Shown here: positions 31,800 through 31,853 of the stretch, in pieces
Layout: every line of letters begins with the position of its first letter
How positions within the stretch are numbered: position 1 is the first letter of the stretch
Assembly: GCA_937876995.1 (NCBI GenBank)
Contig: CALEFD010000057.1
Location: 1 to 31,853, forward strand
Reading direction: 5' to 3'
DNA length: 31,853 nucleotides
DNA from: an uncultured Bacteroidales bacterium
Lineage (GTDB): Bacteria; Bacteroidota; Bacteroidia; Bacteroidales; Bacteroidaceae
The notes under the pieces: model-generated
Database searches by the model: none
Told to the model about the DNA's origin: nothing
What the model saw: the letters and a program-made list of their open reading frames with translations, nothing else
Position numbers and translations under genes: made by a program

Positions 31800-31853
31800 G
31801 GTTCGGTAGCTCAGCTGGATAGAGCAACAGCCTTCTAAGCTGTGGGTCTTGGG
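31800..31853 (+). tRNA. tRNA-Arg (anticodon TCT), 5' part, cut by window end
   Basis: The 5' acceptor strand GGTTCGG, D-arm GCTCAGCTGGATAGAGC and anticodon stem ACAGC/GCTGT with loop CTTCTAA give anticodon TCT (AGA codons). The T-arm and 3' acceptor strand lie beyond the window. Confidence 0.92.

Overview
The window looks like chromosomal DNA of a member of the Bacteroidales (Bacteroidota), probably a gut or rumen Bacteroidaceae/Prevotellaceae-type organism. The evidence is the recurrent -7 box TAnnTTTG (often with an upstream TTTG about 19-21 bases away), weak or absent Shine-Dalgarno sequences, lineage-typical families (DUF4301, DUF1573, a TPR protein between def and thrS, a DUF5112/DUF5113-like sensor kinase), a C-terminal type IX secretion-like sorting tail on a xylanase, and moderately AT-rich composition. 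No plasmid, phage or insertion-sequence gene was seen.

Layout. 1-640: 3' end of a type I restriction HsdR subunit, converging on tRNA-Ser(GCT). 829-5223: a small surface-sugar locus, made of a fusion of a WxcM/FdtA-like cupin with a FemAB/GNAT-like acyltransferase, converging on a three-gene glycosyltransferase operon with ATGA stop/start overlaps. 5374-10518: phosphohexomutase, a secreted GH43 enzyme with a CBM6-like tail, and a lipoprotein 5'-nucleotidase-type phosphoesterase. 10585-17477: a housekeeping run of SPOR lipoprotein, ruvX, def, TPR protein, thrS, infC, rpmI and rplT. 17478-17917: a gene-free stretch with the rplT terminator, an 83-bp-period duplicated element holding covarying inverted repeats, a strong promoter, and a structured RNA of about 180 nt that looks like the Bacteroidales-1/6S-like RNA. 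17918-22494: secreted GH10 xylanase, mltG on the other strand, and secreted GH51 arabinofuranosidase. 22553-24823: AlaX-like editing protein, a tRNA-like remnant, tRNA-Gly(CCC), and DUF4301. 24952-26051: DUF1573 protein and trmO, converging. 26106-31745: an operon of a 1393-residue double sensor kinase, a NarL/LuxR-type response regulator and a polytopic membrane protein. 31800-end: start of tRNA-Arg(TCT).

How the genes fit together. GH10, GH43 and GH51 together would cut the xylan backbone and remove arabinose side chains, yet no SusC/SusD pair or dedicated regulator is present here, so this is a scattered hemicellulase set and not a polysaccharide utilization locus. The phosphohexomutase could feed the nearby sugar-transfer genes.

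The most unusual items are: (1) the double sensor kinase, an internal duplication in which the first half keeps the ATP-binding motifs but lacks an obvious phospho-accepting His, while the second half keeps a candidate His but has a worn-down ATPase; (2) the duplicated covarying inverted repeat upstream of the structured RNA, whose end-to-end closing stem doubles as a terminator just before the xylanase gene, which has no visible promoter of its own; and (3) a perfect 14-bp palindrome that appears to serve as terminator on one strand and tRNA-Gly promoter on the other.
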